From positions 620,001 through 684,000 of the forward strand of contig OZ244707.1 of NCBI GenBank assembly GCA_965218875.1: a stretch of DNA of 64,000 nt. Reading direction: 5' to 3'. A program made the translations under genes and the position numbers. Positions 42,632-51,152 of the stretch are shown here, piece by piece. The notes beneath the pieces were generated by a model. It was not told where the DNA came from and ran no database searches. It saw nothing but the letters and a program-made list of their open reading frames with translations. Within the stretch, counting starts at the first letter, position 1, and the number at the start of each line of letters is the position of its first letter. Source of the DNA: CBDCMJ01 sp965218875 (GTDB lineage Bacteria; Chloroflexota; Dehalococcoidia; Lucifugimonadales; UBA3495).

Positions 42632-43261
42632 ATGCTGGCCCTGGCCTTCGCCGGGTCGGGTGTCACCATCATACTTGTTTTTGTCTTGGTGGTGTTGCTC
42701 ATCTCGTGGTTTTCCAACCCACCCTTCGGCTTGGGCAACGCTCCGAAACAACCGGTTGCCTTTCCCCATACCGTCCACGTAGCCGAGAACGGCATACAGT
42801 GCGAGTTCTGTCACCGGAACGTGACCAAGGGAGAGCCCGCCACCGTACCTGCCGTGGAACAGTGCCTGTTCTGCCACAAGAACATCGACGGGACCACGCC
42901 CAGCCAGCAGGCGGAGATTTCCAAGGTGCGGGTGAGCTTCGACACCAATCAGCCTATCGACTGGGAACGGGTCCACCGGCTGCCCGACCACGTCAGGTTC
43001 GTTCACGAGGCCCACATCCGGGCCTTGACTGCCATGGACGTCTCCGACAGCACCTCCGCGGAGAAGGTGCAGCGGGCGTGCTCCATTTGCCACGGCGATA
43101 TATCCGCCGCCACCGAGGTCAAACCCAAGCGCTTCCAGTCGATGAAGATGGGCACTTGCATGGACTGCCACCGCTTCCTGTCCTTGGTCCCCGCCGGCGA
43201 CGGTTACCAGGTCCCCGAGGTCACCGATATCCCTACCGATTGCATGGTGTGCCACAAATGA
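42632..43261 (+). CDS. actA: Alternative complex III subunit A: membrane-anchored pentahaem cytochrome c
   Basis: A 209-residue multihaem cytochrome. One N-terminal membrane anchor (SGVTIILVFVLVVLLISWF) is followed by an extracytoplasmic domain with five CxxCH haem sites: CEFCH, CLFCH, CSICH, CMDCH and CMVCH. This is the class III (c7-like) arrangement of ActA, which takes electrons from the ActB iron-sulfur part and passes them to the mono-haem subunit. ATG 42632 places the anchor at the terminus; an upstream frame adds 23 basic residues. Haem attachment would depend on the ccm genes at 51-56 kb. Confidence 0.9.
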   Translation: MLALAFAGSGVTIILVFVLVVLLISWFSNPPFGLGNAPKQPVAFPHTVHVAENGIQCEFCHRNVTKGEPATVPAVEQCLFCHKNIDGTTPSQQAEISKVRVSFDTNQPIDWERVHRLPDHVRFVHEAHIRALTAMDVSDSTSAEKVQRACSICHGDISAATEVKPKRFQSMKMGTCMDCHRFLSLVPAGDGYQVPEVTDIPTDCMVCHK

Positions 43262-43316
43262 GTCCCGCCGCTGCCCACGCCGGCATGAATCCAGCCTCCG
43301 GCCCGGGTTGGAAGCC

Positions 43317-45629
43317 ATGAGGGTCTCGCGCCGCCATTTCCTCACCTGGGCGGGCGTTGCCGCATTGGGGGCGGTAGCCTGCGAGGGCTTCGGCATTCGG
43401 GAAGGAGAGCTGAGCATCCAGAGTCCCGTGAGACTGCCCGAGGACCTGGTCAAGGGCCGGGACAACTGGTACGCCACCCAGTGCCGCAATTGCAACGCCG
43501 GTGAAGGCATCGTGGTGCGGGTAATGGAAGGCCGTGCGAAGAAAGTGCAGGGCAACCCCCACTTCCCGGTGAATAGGGGAAAGCACGGCCCCGCCTGCGA
43601 AGCCGCCCTGCAGGTCCTCTACCATCCTGATCGCATCGCCGGCCCCATGCGCCGGTTCGGCCCCCGGGAGACGGGCCAATTCGCTCCCATATCCTGGGAC
43701 TCGGCCATGGACGTTCTCAAGCGGGAGTTGGAGGCCCGGGGCGCCTCGACCCTCATGGTTACCGAGCCGGTGCGCGGCCACCTGGGAGCGGTGGTCGGCC
43801 GTTTTGCCCGGGCCCTGGGGGGCAGGCACCTGAGCTTCGAGGCCTTGGACAAGGTTACCTACCGGACCGCCGTCAAGAACGTGTTCGGCCAGGACTACCT
43901 GCCCGATTTCGACTTGGCGAATACCCGCTTTTTGCTGTCCTTCGGGGCGGACTTTCTCTCCACCTGGCTTTCCCCGGTCCGCTGGGGGATCGGTTACGGC
44001 GAGTTTCGCGACTCCCGCGACAAACACCGGGGTACCCTGTACCAGGTGGACTCCCGGTTTTCCATGACCGCGTCCAACGCCGATCGGTGGCTGCCCGTCG
44101 AGCCGGGTTACGAGGGCCACCTGGCGCTCAGCATCGCCTACGTCATCATATCCGAGGGCCTGCAGGCGCCGGGGGTGGACGTGGCGGCCCTTACCGGCGG
44201 GCAAGGCGCCGCCGCCCTGGAGGCCTTCAACCCGGAAAGCCTCGCCCCCAGGCTGTTCTTGGCGGAGAACCTGCGGGGCCCGGAGGGCGCGCAGTTGGTC
44301 CGGCAGGTCGCCAGGGAGTTCGCCGGCAAGCGGCCCAGCCTGGCCATCGGAGGCGGATCGGCGGGGGCCCACAACAACGGCCTGGTGAACTTGGAGGCCA
44401 TCTACGCGCTGAACTACCTGGTGGACAGCCCCGGCGCCCGGGGCGGCATCCGGTTCAACCCCAAGAGCCCCCTGGAAGGCGTGCCCGCCGCTCCCACCGA
44501 GGGGACCTTGAGTGACTGGATTCAGGTCAAGCAGGACCTGGAGTCCGGCGACGTTCGCATGTTGATGCTGCACCAGGCGGACTTGGTCCACGGCCTGCCC
44601 GGACGCATCCGTTTCAAGGAAACCTTGGAGTTGTCCAACGATGTGTTCATCGTCAGCTTCTCTCCCTTTCTCGACGAGACCAACGTCATGGCGGACTTGA
44701 TTCTTCCTGACCGGGCCTCGCTGGAGGACTGGGGGGACGACATTCCCGAGCCCGGCCCGGGACACCAGGTGCTGGGGTTCCAGCAGCCCGTGGTCAACCC
44801 CTTCCACGAGTTGGACCCGCGCAGTTTCCCCAACGTTCTTCTGGCCATGGGCGAGGAACTGGGCATGGAAGACCAAATGCCCTGGCCCAACTACCAGGCG
44901 CTGCTCAAGGAGGCCTCCGACGAACTGTTTGCCCTGAATCGCGGCTCCGTTCAGGCGTCCACCCCGGAGGAGTTCTGGAATAAGCTGCTCCAGCGGGGCG
45001 GATGGTGGGACGAAAGGGCCACGGGGCCTCAGTCGGTCTCTCCGCCGGACGGCCTTTTGGGCCGCATTGCCGGCGGAATGACCGCGCCCGCCTTCACCGG
45101 GGCGGCCCCTTCGGACTACACGTTCAATCTGGTGCCGTTCCTGCACAACAGTCTGCGGGACGGCCGCCACGGCCATCTGCCCTGGCTCCAGGCCGCTCCG
45201 GACCCGCTCACCACCATAGCCTGGCAGACTTGGGCCGAGATCAGCGACACCGACGCGCAGTTCCTGGACGTAAGAGAGGGAGACATACTCCTGGTGGAGT
45301 CCTCCCGGGGTTCCATCCGAGTGTTGGCCTACCCGACGCCGGCGGCGCCCCACGGCACCGTGTCCATTCCCCTGGGCCAGGGACGGCGGCAGGGGTCCGA
45401 GTTTGCCAGCGCCCGCCCCGGCACCGAGAGCGCCAACGTCATGGACATACTGGAGCCCAACCAGGTGGATGGCACCGGGGCGCTGGCTTGGGGCAACACC
45501 TGGGTGCGGGTCACCAAGACGGGGGAAAGCGTCAAGGTGGCCAAGTTCGAGGGGACCGTGCGGGCGGTGGAGGTGGGCATACTGCCCACCGAGCGGATTA
45601 TCCACACCATCACGCCCGAGGAGATCTAA
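43317..45629 (+). CDS. actB: Alternative complex III subunit B, molybdopterin-oxidoreductase-like part
   Basis: A 770-residue protein of the molybdopterin-oxidoreductase superfamily. A twin-arginine signal (VSRRHFLTWAGVAALGAVAC) directs export of the folded protein; the final AVAC could also be lipidated. In alternative complex III this subunit is a structural homologue that has lost the Mo cofactor. The N-terminal cluster site is only partly kept (CRNCNAGEGI). Core segments: DNWYATQCRNCN, PVNRGKHGPACEAALQVLYH, ISWDSAMDVLKRELEARG, SFGADFLSTWLSPVRWGIGY, LALSIAYVIISEGL, VIVSFSPFLDETNVMADLIL, and the C-terminal Mo-dinucleotide-like barrel. In many bacteria this is fused to the following ferredoxin-like protein; here they are separate genes. 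Confidence 0.88.
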   Translation: MRVSRRHFLTWAGVAALGAVACEGFGIREGELSIQSPVRLPEDLVKGRDNWYATQCRNCNAGEGIVVRVMEGRAKKVQGNPHFPVNRGKHGPACEAALQVLYHPDRIAGPMRRFGPRETGQFAPISWDSAMDVLKRELEARGASTLMVTEPVRGHLGAVVGRFARALGGRHLSFEALDKVTYRTAVKNVFGQDYLPDFDLANTRFLLSFGADFLSTWLSPVRWGIGYGEFRDSRDKHRGTLYQVDSRFSMTASNADRWLPVEPGYEGHLALSIAYVIISEGLQAPGVDVAALTGGQGAAALEAFNPESLAPRLFLAENLRGPEGAQLVRQVAREFAGKRPSLAIGGGSAGAHNNGLVNLEAIYALNYLVDSPGARGGIRFNPKSPLEGVPAAPTEGTLSDWIQVKQDLESGDVRMLMLHQADLVHGLPGRIRFKETLELSNDVFIVSFSPFLDETNVMADLILPDRASLEDWGDDIPEPGPGHQVLGFQQPVVNPFHELDPRSFPNVLLAMGEELGMEDQMPWPNYQALLKEASDELFALNRGSVQASTPEEFWNKLLQRGGWWDERATGPQSVSPPDGLLGRIAGGMTAPAFTGAAPSDYTFNLVPFLHNSLRDGRHGHLPWLQAAPDPLTTIAWQTWAEISDTDAQFLDVREGDILLVESSRGSIRVLAYPTPAAPHGTVSIPLGQGRRQGSEFASARPGTESANVMDILEPNQVDGTGALAWGNTWVRVTKTGESVKVAKFEGTVRAVEVGILPTERIIHTITPEEI

Positions 45630-45674
45630 CCTGCGCCGGCCGTCCGGGCCGAGCCGCGATAGGCTGAGTAGAGA

Positions 45675-46472
45675 ATGGTAACGTCGAGGGTAGACCACAA
45701 GTGGGGCATGGTTGTCGATTTGGACCGGTGCACCGGTTGCCAGGCCTGCGTGGTTGCTTGCCAGGCCGAAAACAACCTGCCCATCAACACCAAGGACTTC
45801 TTCCTGCAGGGACGGGCCTACGAGTGGATACGCGTCGAGCGCTACTGGGAGGGGGAATTCCCCAACGTCAAGGCCCGTTACATCCCCATGATGTGCCAGC
45901 ACTGCGAAAACGCTCCCTGCGAGCCCGTGTGTCCCGTTTTCGCCACCTACCACAACGACGAAGGGCTGAACGTTCAGGTGTACAACCGGTGCGTCGGCAC
46001 CAGGTATTGCGCGGCCAACTGCCCCTACCAGATGCGGTTCTTCAACTATTGGGAGCCGGTGTGGCCGGAGCGGCTCAGGAATCAACTGAACCCCGACGTG
46101 ACCGTGCGCAGCCGGGGCATCATGGAGCGGTGCAGCTTCTGCATCCAGCGCATTCGCCGGGCCGAGCTGACCGTGGAACGCCAGGAAGGCAAGACCCTGG
46201 ACCATCAGACCATGGGGGAACGCAACAACCTGCCGGCATGCGTCATGTCCTGCCCCACCAACGCGCTCCAGTTCGCCGACCAGCAGGACACCACGGGGCC
46301 GGTCTACGAGCATTTCAAAGAGGCCAACCAGCAAATCAAGGACCGGCACGCTGGGGTGGAGGAGGAGCACGGGTCCACCTCCAGGGTCTACCGATTGCTG
46401 GAGGAGATGGCCACCAAACCCAACGTGTTGTACCTCAAGAAAGTGGACCTCTACCCCTTGAAGAAGGCCTAG
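45675..46472 (+). CDS. Alternative complex III subunit B, four-cluster iron-sulfur part
   Basis: A 265-residue ferredoxin-like protein (NrfC/PsrB/DmsB type). Cysteine motifs in order: DLDRCTGCQACVVACQAENN (first cluster), MMCQHCENAPCEPVCPVFAT (second), RCVGTRYCAANCPYQMRFF (third), and SFCIQRIRRAEL...PACVMSCPTNALQF (fourth). Electrons move through it between the quinol site of the NrfD-like subunit and the cytochromes. There is no signal peptide; it would travel with the Tat-exported partner. It starts 45 bases after that gene. The split is notable because canonical ActB is one polypeptide. Confidence 0.9.
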   Translation: MVTSRVDHKWGMVVDLDRCTGCQACVVACQAENNLPINTKDFFLQGRAYEWIRVERYWEGEFPNVKARYIPMMCQHCENAPCEPVCPVFATYHNDEGLNVQVYNRCVGTRYCAANCPYQMRFFNYWEPVWPERLRNQLNPDVTVRSRGIMERCSFCIQRIRRAELTVERQEGKTLDHQTMGERNNLPACVMSCPTNALQFADQQDTTGPVYEHFKEANQQIKDRHAGVEEEHGSTSRVYRLLEEMATKPNVLYLKKVDLYPLKKA

Positions 46473-46492
46473 GATAGGGACGGCGGACAACC

Positions 46493-47917
46493 TTGGCGGC
46501 AAGCGAACACAGTCACTCGAACGAATCGGCGATGTGGGTCTTCCCCGAAGTAGGGGGGATGACCCAGGACATGGCGGCCAAGACCTCCGCCGTGCCGCGT
46601 CCCTTTGCCCTCGTTCTGACCGCGGCCGGCGCGCTGTTTGTGCTGGGTATTATCGGGTTCGTCTTCAGGGCCGTGAGCGACGGCTTCGACAACCACGCGC
46701 CTTGGGGCTACTACGCGGCCATATTCTCCTTCATCTTCATGGTGACCGGGGCGGCGCCCCTGGCGGCCGTTGCCTTCAGGTTTACCAAGAGCCACTGGAG
46801 ACGGCCGCTGTCCCGCGTATCGGAGATGTTCGCCTTCATGGGGCTGCTCTCCACTCTGATGCTCATTCCGCTGCTGGTAGTGCTGCCGTCCATCGGCAAT
46901 CCTCACTACTCGGGGACTCCCGGGGAGGAGCTGGAGATCCGGCGCACCATTTGGTTCGAGGGGCCCATCGGGTCCCCCATCTGGTGGGACCTGTTTGGCG
47001 TCATCTTCCTGGCCCTGGCCAGCCTTACGATTCTGTGGCTGTCCGCCCTTCCCGACCTCGCCGAGGGCCGGTTGACGGCCACCGGATGGCGCCGGAGGGT
47101 CTACTCGTTGTTGGCGGGGGGCTGGTACGGCACCAAACGGCAGTGGAACACCCAAAAGGCCGGGCTGGCCCTGCTGGGCGCTTTGTACTTCATGCTGCTC
47201 ATTTTCGTGCAGTTCATCGTCGGCACCGACTTCGCCATGAGCCTGGTGCCCGGCTGGAAAGACGCCATCTTCCCGCCCCTCTACAGCTTGACTGGCTTCC
47301 AATCGAGCCTGGGCCTAATCCTGGTAGTCCTGTTCGTTCTCCGGCGCTGGGGCGGTTACCAGGAGTACATCGGAATTTCCACCTTCTGGTCCGCTAGCAA
47401 GATACTCCTCGGCCTGACTCTGCTCTGGGCCTACCACACCTTCGCCTTCTTCATCACCTACTGGTACGGTCGCCTGGAAGTGGAGCAAAACATCATCAAG
47501 TACCTGTTCACTGGGTCTTACGGCGGAGCCTTTGGCGCCAACTTCTTCTTCAGCTTCGTCATGCCCCTGGCGATCCTGCTGTGGAACCCCCTCCGCAAGA
47601 CCGCCTGGGGCCCGGCGCTGGCCGGGTTGGGCGCGCTCAGTGGCGCGTTCATATTCAACCTGCGGGTCTTCGTGGGGTCCTTCAACGCGGGCCATATATA
47701 CGCCGTGGGGCTGGAGGCCATTCCCGGGCCGGCTTGGCCCGATGTTTGGGACGTGTTCATGGTGGTCGGCGGCGTGGGAGCGGTGGCGTTCCTGTACCTG
47801 GCCGCCACCCGGGTCATACCCATACTATCCGTGTGGGAAATCAAAGAGGGCGCCAAGTACCAGCGAATGGACACCCTGATAAAGGGGCGGTACCTGGTCT
47901 TGGCCAAGCCCGAGTAG
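46493..47917 (+). CDS. NrfD/PsrC-type quinol-oxidising membrane subunit (first of two)
   Basis: A 474-residue integral membrane protein with about nine or ten helices. Typical segments: AGALFVLGIIGFVFRAVSDG, AAIFSFIFMVTGAAPLAAVA, NTQKAGLALLGALYFMLLIF, VQFIVGTDFAMSLVPGWKDA, GSYGGAFGANFFFSFVMPLA, then IPILSVWEIKEGAKYQRMD at the C-terminus. It resembles the second NrfD-like subunit (ActF position) of alternative complex III. It begins at TTG 46493, or possibly ATG 46532. A partial Met/His pattern in the helices could bind quinone. Second NrfD-like gene: 47986-49377. Confidence 0.83.
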   Translation: MAASEHSHSNESAMWVFPEVGGMTQDMAAKTSAVPRPFALVLTAAGALFVLGIIGFVFRAVSDGFDNHAPWGYYAAIFSFIFMVTGAAPLAAVAFRFTKSHWRRPLSRVSEMFAFMGLLSTLMLIPLLVVLPSIGNPHYSGTPGEELEIRRTIWFEGPIGSPIWWDLFGVIFLALASLTILWLSALPDLAEGRLTATGWRRRVYSLLAGGWYGTKRQWNTQKAGLALLGALYFMLLIFVQFIVGTDFAMSLVPGWKDAIFPPLYSLTGFQSSLGLILVVLFVLRRWGGYQEYIGISTFWSASKILLGLTLLWAYHTFAFFITYWYGRLEVEQNIIKYLFTGSYGGAFGANFFFSFVMPLAILLWNPLRKTAWGPALAGLGALSGAFIFNLRVFVGSFNAGHIYAVGLEAIPGPAWPDVWDVFMVVGGVGAVAFLYLAATRVIPILSVWEIKEGAKYQRMDTLIKGRYLVLAKPE

Positions 47918-47985
47918 CCGGACTGGCGGCGAAGCCCAAGAGGTGCGCGGGATGCTAAGGGGTCTGGAAATGCACAGGAGCTTAG

Positions 47986-49377
47986 ATGCAGGAAGGTAGA
48001 GTCCTACCGGCCAGGCAGGTCAACGCTGACCTGCTCAAGGGCGTGCTCAATTCCCCCCGGTGGTTCTGGATCGCCATAGCGGTCCTGGCCATCTTCGTGC
48101 TGGGGGCAATGTCCGCCGCCGGACTCATGGTCAACAAGGGCATGGGCGTTACGGGACTGAACCGACCGGTATTCTGGGGCTTCTTCATCACCAACTTCGT
48201 GTTCTGGATCGGCATCAGCCACGCCGGAGTGATGCTGTCGGCCATCCTGCGCCTCTCCAAGGCGGAGTGGCGGCGCCCGGCGACCCGGGCCGCCGAAGTC
48301 CTCACCGTGTTCTCCCTGATGACGGCGGTGTTGATGCCGCTGATCCACGTGGGGCGGCCCTGGCGGCTGCTGTATTGGGTGTACACGCTGCCCTTCGTGC
48401 CCTACGACTTCGCCCGGGGCATATGGCCCAACGTCAGGTCTCCCCTGGTCTGGGACCCCAGCGCCATATTCACCTATCTGACTTCCAGCATCCTGTTCGT
48501 AACCATCGCGTTGCTCCCCGACTTTGCGGTGCTGCGGGACCGGACCACGGGCGTACCCCACCGCATATACGCGGTACTGGCCATGGGCTGGCAGGGGAAT
48601 CCCCGCCAGTGGAAGCTGCAGATCATCGCCGGAGTGCTGCTGTCGGCGCTCATCCTGCCTGTTTTCGTTTCGGTGCACAGCATAGTGTCCTGGGACTTCG
48701 CCATGGCGGTGTCCGTGAAGTCGTGGCACTCCACCATCTTCGCCCCCTACTTTGTAATCGGGGCCGTTCACTCCGGGGTGTCCGCGGTCGTGTTCGTGAT
48801 GATTCTGCTCCGCTGGGCCTACGGCTGGCAGGACTACATCCGGCTGGAACACATCGACGCCCTGGGCAGGCTGCTGATCGTGGTGGCCACCGGCTGGTTC
48901 TACTTCCTGTGCATGGAGATCATCTTCGGCTTCTACGGGCAGGAGGTGGACGAAATCGCCCTGAGGAACTTCCAGTTCACCAAGGAGCCCTGGAACCTGT
49001 GGATGATCTTCTTCGTGGGCTTGACCTACTTCCTGCCGGTGACGCTGTGGCTCACCCGCAGCTGGCGCCGGAACCTGTGGCTCATGTCCATAGCCTGCAT
49101 CTCGGTCAACATCGGAATGTGGCTGGAGCGGTTCCTGATCATCGTGCCCGGCCTGGCGCGGAAGCAGGTGTTCACCTTCGACTGGTACACCTACGCTCCC
49201 AGTATCGTGGAGATCGTCATCATCATCGGCACCTTCGCCCTGGTGGCGATGCTCATGCTCCTGTTAGGCCGTGTGGTGCCGTTGATACCCCTGTACGACG
49301 TCAAAGAGGGGGACATTCTCAAGACCCAAATACAGGTGGGCCGGCGCACCGTGCCGGCGACATTCCGGGAGGACTGA
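47986..49377 (+). CDS. actC: Alternative complex III subunit C: NrfD-type quinol-binding membrane protein
   Basis: A 463-residue polytopic membrane protein, the main quinol-binding subunit. Near the start: MVNKGMGVTGLNRPVFWGFF and ITNFVFWIGISHAGVMLSAI, a segment diagnostic of ActC. Also WKLQIIAGVLLSALILPVFV, SVHSIVSWDFAMAVSVKSWH, FFVGLTYFLPVTLWLTRSWR, and the end RVVPLIPLYDVKEGDILKTQ. About ten transmembrane helices. CAGGAG is seven bases before ATG 47986. Two NrfD-like subunits in one complex agree with known alternative complex III architecture. Confidence 0.9.
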   Translation: MQEGRVLPARQVNADLLKGVLNSPRWFWIAIAVLAIFVLGAMSAAGLMVNKGMGVTGLNRPVFWGFFITNFVFWIGISHAGVMLSAILRLSKAEWRRPATRAAEVLTVFSLMTAVLMPLIHVGRPWRLLYWVYTLPFVPYDFARGIWPNVRSPLVWDPSAIFTYLTSSILFVTIALLPDFAVLRDRTTGVPHRIYAVLAMGWQGNPRQWKLQIIAGVLLSALILPVFVSVHSIVSWDFAMAVSVKSWHSTIFAPYFVIGAVHSGVSAVVFVMILLRWAYGWQDYIRLEHIDALGRLLIVVATGWFYFLCMEIIFGFYGQEVDEIALRNFQFTKEPWNLWMIFFVGLTYFLPVTLWLTRSWRRNLWLMSIACISVNIGMWLERFLIIVPGLARKQVFTFDWYTYAPSIVEIVIIIGTFALVAMLMLLLGRVVPLIPLYDVKEGDILKTQIQVGRRTVPATFRED

Positions 49378-49481
49378 CGGCCCCGCCCAAACCAGGGTGG
49401 GACCGGCTGCCGCAACCAATCGGAGTAGCGGCCACCGGCCGAACTCCGCTGGACCGCTAACCCATAAGAGGGGGCCCAATC

Positions 49482-49991
49482 ATGGCGAGAGCGCCGATAC
49501 TGGGGTTGTTCGAGGACGCCAACTACGCCGCCGAGGCCGGGGACGCCTTGCAGCGGGCTAACATATCTTCGGACGACTACGACTTTCTCACCGACGCGCC
49601 CTATCCGGAAGGGGCCTTCGGCGAGCGCCACGAGCGTCACCGGCTGTACGTGTTCCCCCTGATCGGCGCCCTGTTCGGCATCACGGTGGGAATCATCCTC
49701 ACCTCCATGACCCAGTTGGCCTACCCTTTGACGCAGGGCGGGAAGCCCATCCTCTCCCTGCCGCCCATGGCTGTGGTGACCTACGAGACCACCATGTTGG
49801 GGGCCATCATCTTTACCGTGCTGGGCATCATCTTCGAGTCCCGGCTGCCCAAGGTGAAGATGGGGCTGTATGACACGAGGATCACCGAGGGCTACATCGG
49901 AGTCCTGGTCAACGTGGAGGAGGAACAGCTTTCCCAGGTTTCGGGCATCCTCACCCAGGCCGGGGCAGTAGACGTGGTCCGGCAGAGCTAG
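49482..49991 (+). CDS. actD: Alternative complex III subunit D (DUF3341)
   Basis: A 169-residue DUF3341 protein. N-terminal ferredoxin-like alpha/beta part (ILGLFEDANYAAEAGDALQR), two membrane helices with connecting loop (LYVFPLIGALFGITVGIILT, TTMLGAIIFTVLGIIFESRL, between them PLTQGGKPILSLPPMAVVTY), and a C-terminal segment with VNVEEEQLSQVSGILTQAGA. This membrane subunit is specific to alternative complex III and is good evidence for that assignment. GAGGGGG precedes ATG 49482. It lies 104 bases after subunit C and 14 before subunit E. Confidence 0.92.
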   Translation: MARAPILGLFEDANYAAEAGDALQRANISSDDYDFLTDAPYPEGAFGERHERHRLYVFPLIGALFGITVGIILTSMTQLAYPLTQGGKPILSLPPMAVVTYETTMLGAIIFTVLGIIFESRLPKVKMGLYDTRITEGYIGVLVNVEEEQLSQVSGILTQAGAVDVVRQS

Positions 49992-50005
49992 GGACCCTCG
50001 ACCTG

Positions 50006-50998
50006 ATGGACAGTCTCACGTCAATCAAATCTGGCGAATCCGGCCTATCCGGGGCGGCGGGCAAGACTCGCAGCCGCCGCGTGCCCTGGGGAAAGATGAA
50101 AGCCGGCCTATTGGGCCTGGCCCTGCTGGGAGCGCTGGCCGCCTTCGGGTGCAGCCAGGGGTCCTATCCGGTGGACATCTTCTACGAAATGCACTACCAG
50201 CAGTCCCACAAGGCCCAGGAGCCCCCCAGCTTGAGCGCTCCGGCGAGCTCGGTGCCCTGGTATCCGCCGCCCGTGTCCACGGCCTTCACCGACGGGCAAC
50301 ACCTGTATGTGGTCAATTGCTCCATGTGCCACGGCGACGCGGCCGCGGGTGACGGGCCGGTGGTGCAGATGCTCAAGGAGGACTACGGGTACAGGCCCGT
50401 AATCGACCCACCAGACCTGACCGACAATCCGGTGGACAACATCGTGTTCACCATAAGCTCCACCACCCGCGTGTTCGGCCCCGATTCGGTGATGCCCCCC
50501 TTCGGCAAGCTGCTCAGCGAAGCGGAACGGTTGGCCATTGCCGAGTACGTGGACAGCCTTCCTTTGTCCGCCCAGGCGGCCAGCGCTGCGGCGGAGCCGC
50601 CCACCGCGGCCCCGGAGCAGGCCGAGCCGCCCGCCGGCGCCATCGCCGTCTCCGTCAAGGGCGACTCGCTGGAGTTCGACACCGGCCTTATGGAGGTGGA
50701 GGCGGGCTCCGAGGTGGCGCTGTACCTGGACAACGTGTCTAGCCTCTACGAGCACAACCTGATAATCGTACGGCAAGGGGAGAAGGACGCGGTATCCGAA
50801 CGCGGCGCGGCGGCGGGCCCCGCCGACGGCTGGCTCCAGGCGGATGACCCCGACGTAATCGCCGGCGTCGAGTTGGTGGGCCCGGGCAGGGCGGGGGAAG
50901 CCTCCTTTGCCGCTCCCGAGGCGGGCAGCTACCAGTTTGTGTGCACCTTCCCGGGACACAACGCCACCATGTTCGGGGACTTCGTAGTCAACCCGTAG
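50006..50998 (+). CDS. actE: Alternative complex III subunit E: mono-haem cytochrome c fused to a blue-copper domain
   Basis: A 330-residue exported lipoprotein. A lipobox (LALLGALAAFGC, Cys 49) follows a 30-residue lead; ATG 50096 is a shorter start with a good ribosome site. Residues 55-190 form the cytochrome c: VNCSMCHGDAAAGDGPVVQM (haem on Cys105, Cys108, His109), axial Met163 in DSVMPPFGKLLSE. After an Ala/Pro linker, residues 212-330 form a cupredoxin: EVALYLDNVSSLYEHNLIIV (His250) and SYQFVCTFPGHNATMFGDFV (Cys313, His318, Met322), a full type-1 copper site. In Chloroflexus the copper protein auracyanin is a separate electron acceptor; here a similar domain is part of the subunit. Confidence 0.88.
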   Translation: MDSLTSIKSGESGLSGAAGKTRSRRVPWGKMKAGLLGLALLGALAAFGCSQGSYPVDIFYEMHYQQSHKAQEPPSLSAPASSVPWYPPPVSTAFTDGQHLYVVNCSMCHGDAAAGDGPVVQMLKEDYGYRPVIDPPDLTDNPVDNIVFTISSTTRVFGPDSVMPPFGKLLSEAERLAIAEYVDSLPLSAQAASAAAEPPTAAPEQAEPPAGAIAVSVKGDSLEFDTGLMEVEAGSEVALYLDNVSSLYEHNLIIVRQGEKDAVSERGAAAGPADGWLQADDPDVIAGVELVGPGRAGEASFAAPEAGSYQFVCTFPGHNATMFGDFVVNP

Positions 50999-51029
50999 TG
51001 CGGTCCGGTGCGGGGCCTTTTGGTTGTCA

Positions 51030-51120
51030 CCCTGCTTTTAGTTGTCACCCTGAACGAAGTGAAGGGCCTCTCTGCCGTGGCTGAGATTCTTCTATGCGCT
51101 CAGGACGGCAAGGTTTAGAG
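51030..51120. repeat. Dispersed repeat between the respiratory and cytochrome maturation genes
   Basis: TTGTCACCCTGAACGAAGTG, AAGGGCCTCTCTGCC, CTGAGATTCTTC, TGCGCTCAGGA. It shares CGAAGTG-AGGG-CTCT and CTGAGATTCTTC with the repeat at about 1990-2060. It sits in the 154-base gap that ends the complex III operon. Confidence 0.55.
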
Positions 51121-51152
51121 GCCGACGATTAAATGACTCTGCACTCCGGTGT

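Noticed and set aside
43233..46502. 1089-codon open frame on the minus strand
   Set aside because: It lies opposite the complex III genes, has no ribosome site or domain, and its length reflects high GC and codon bias on the coding strand.
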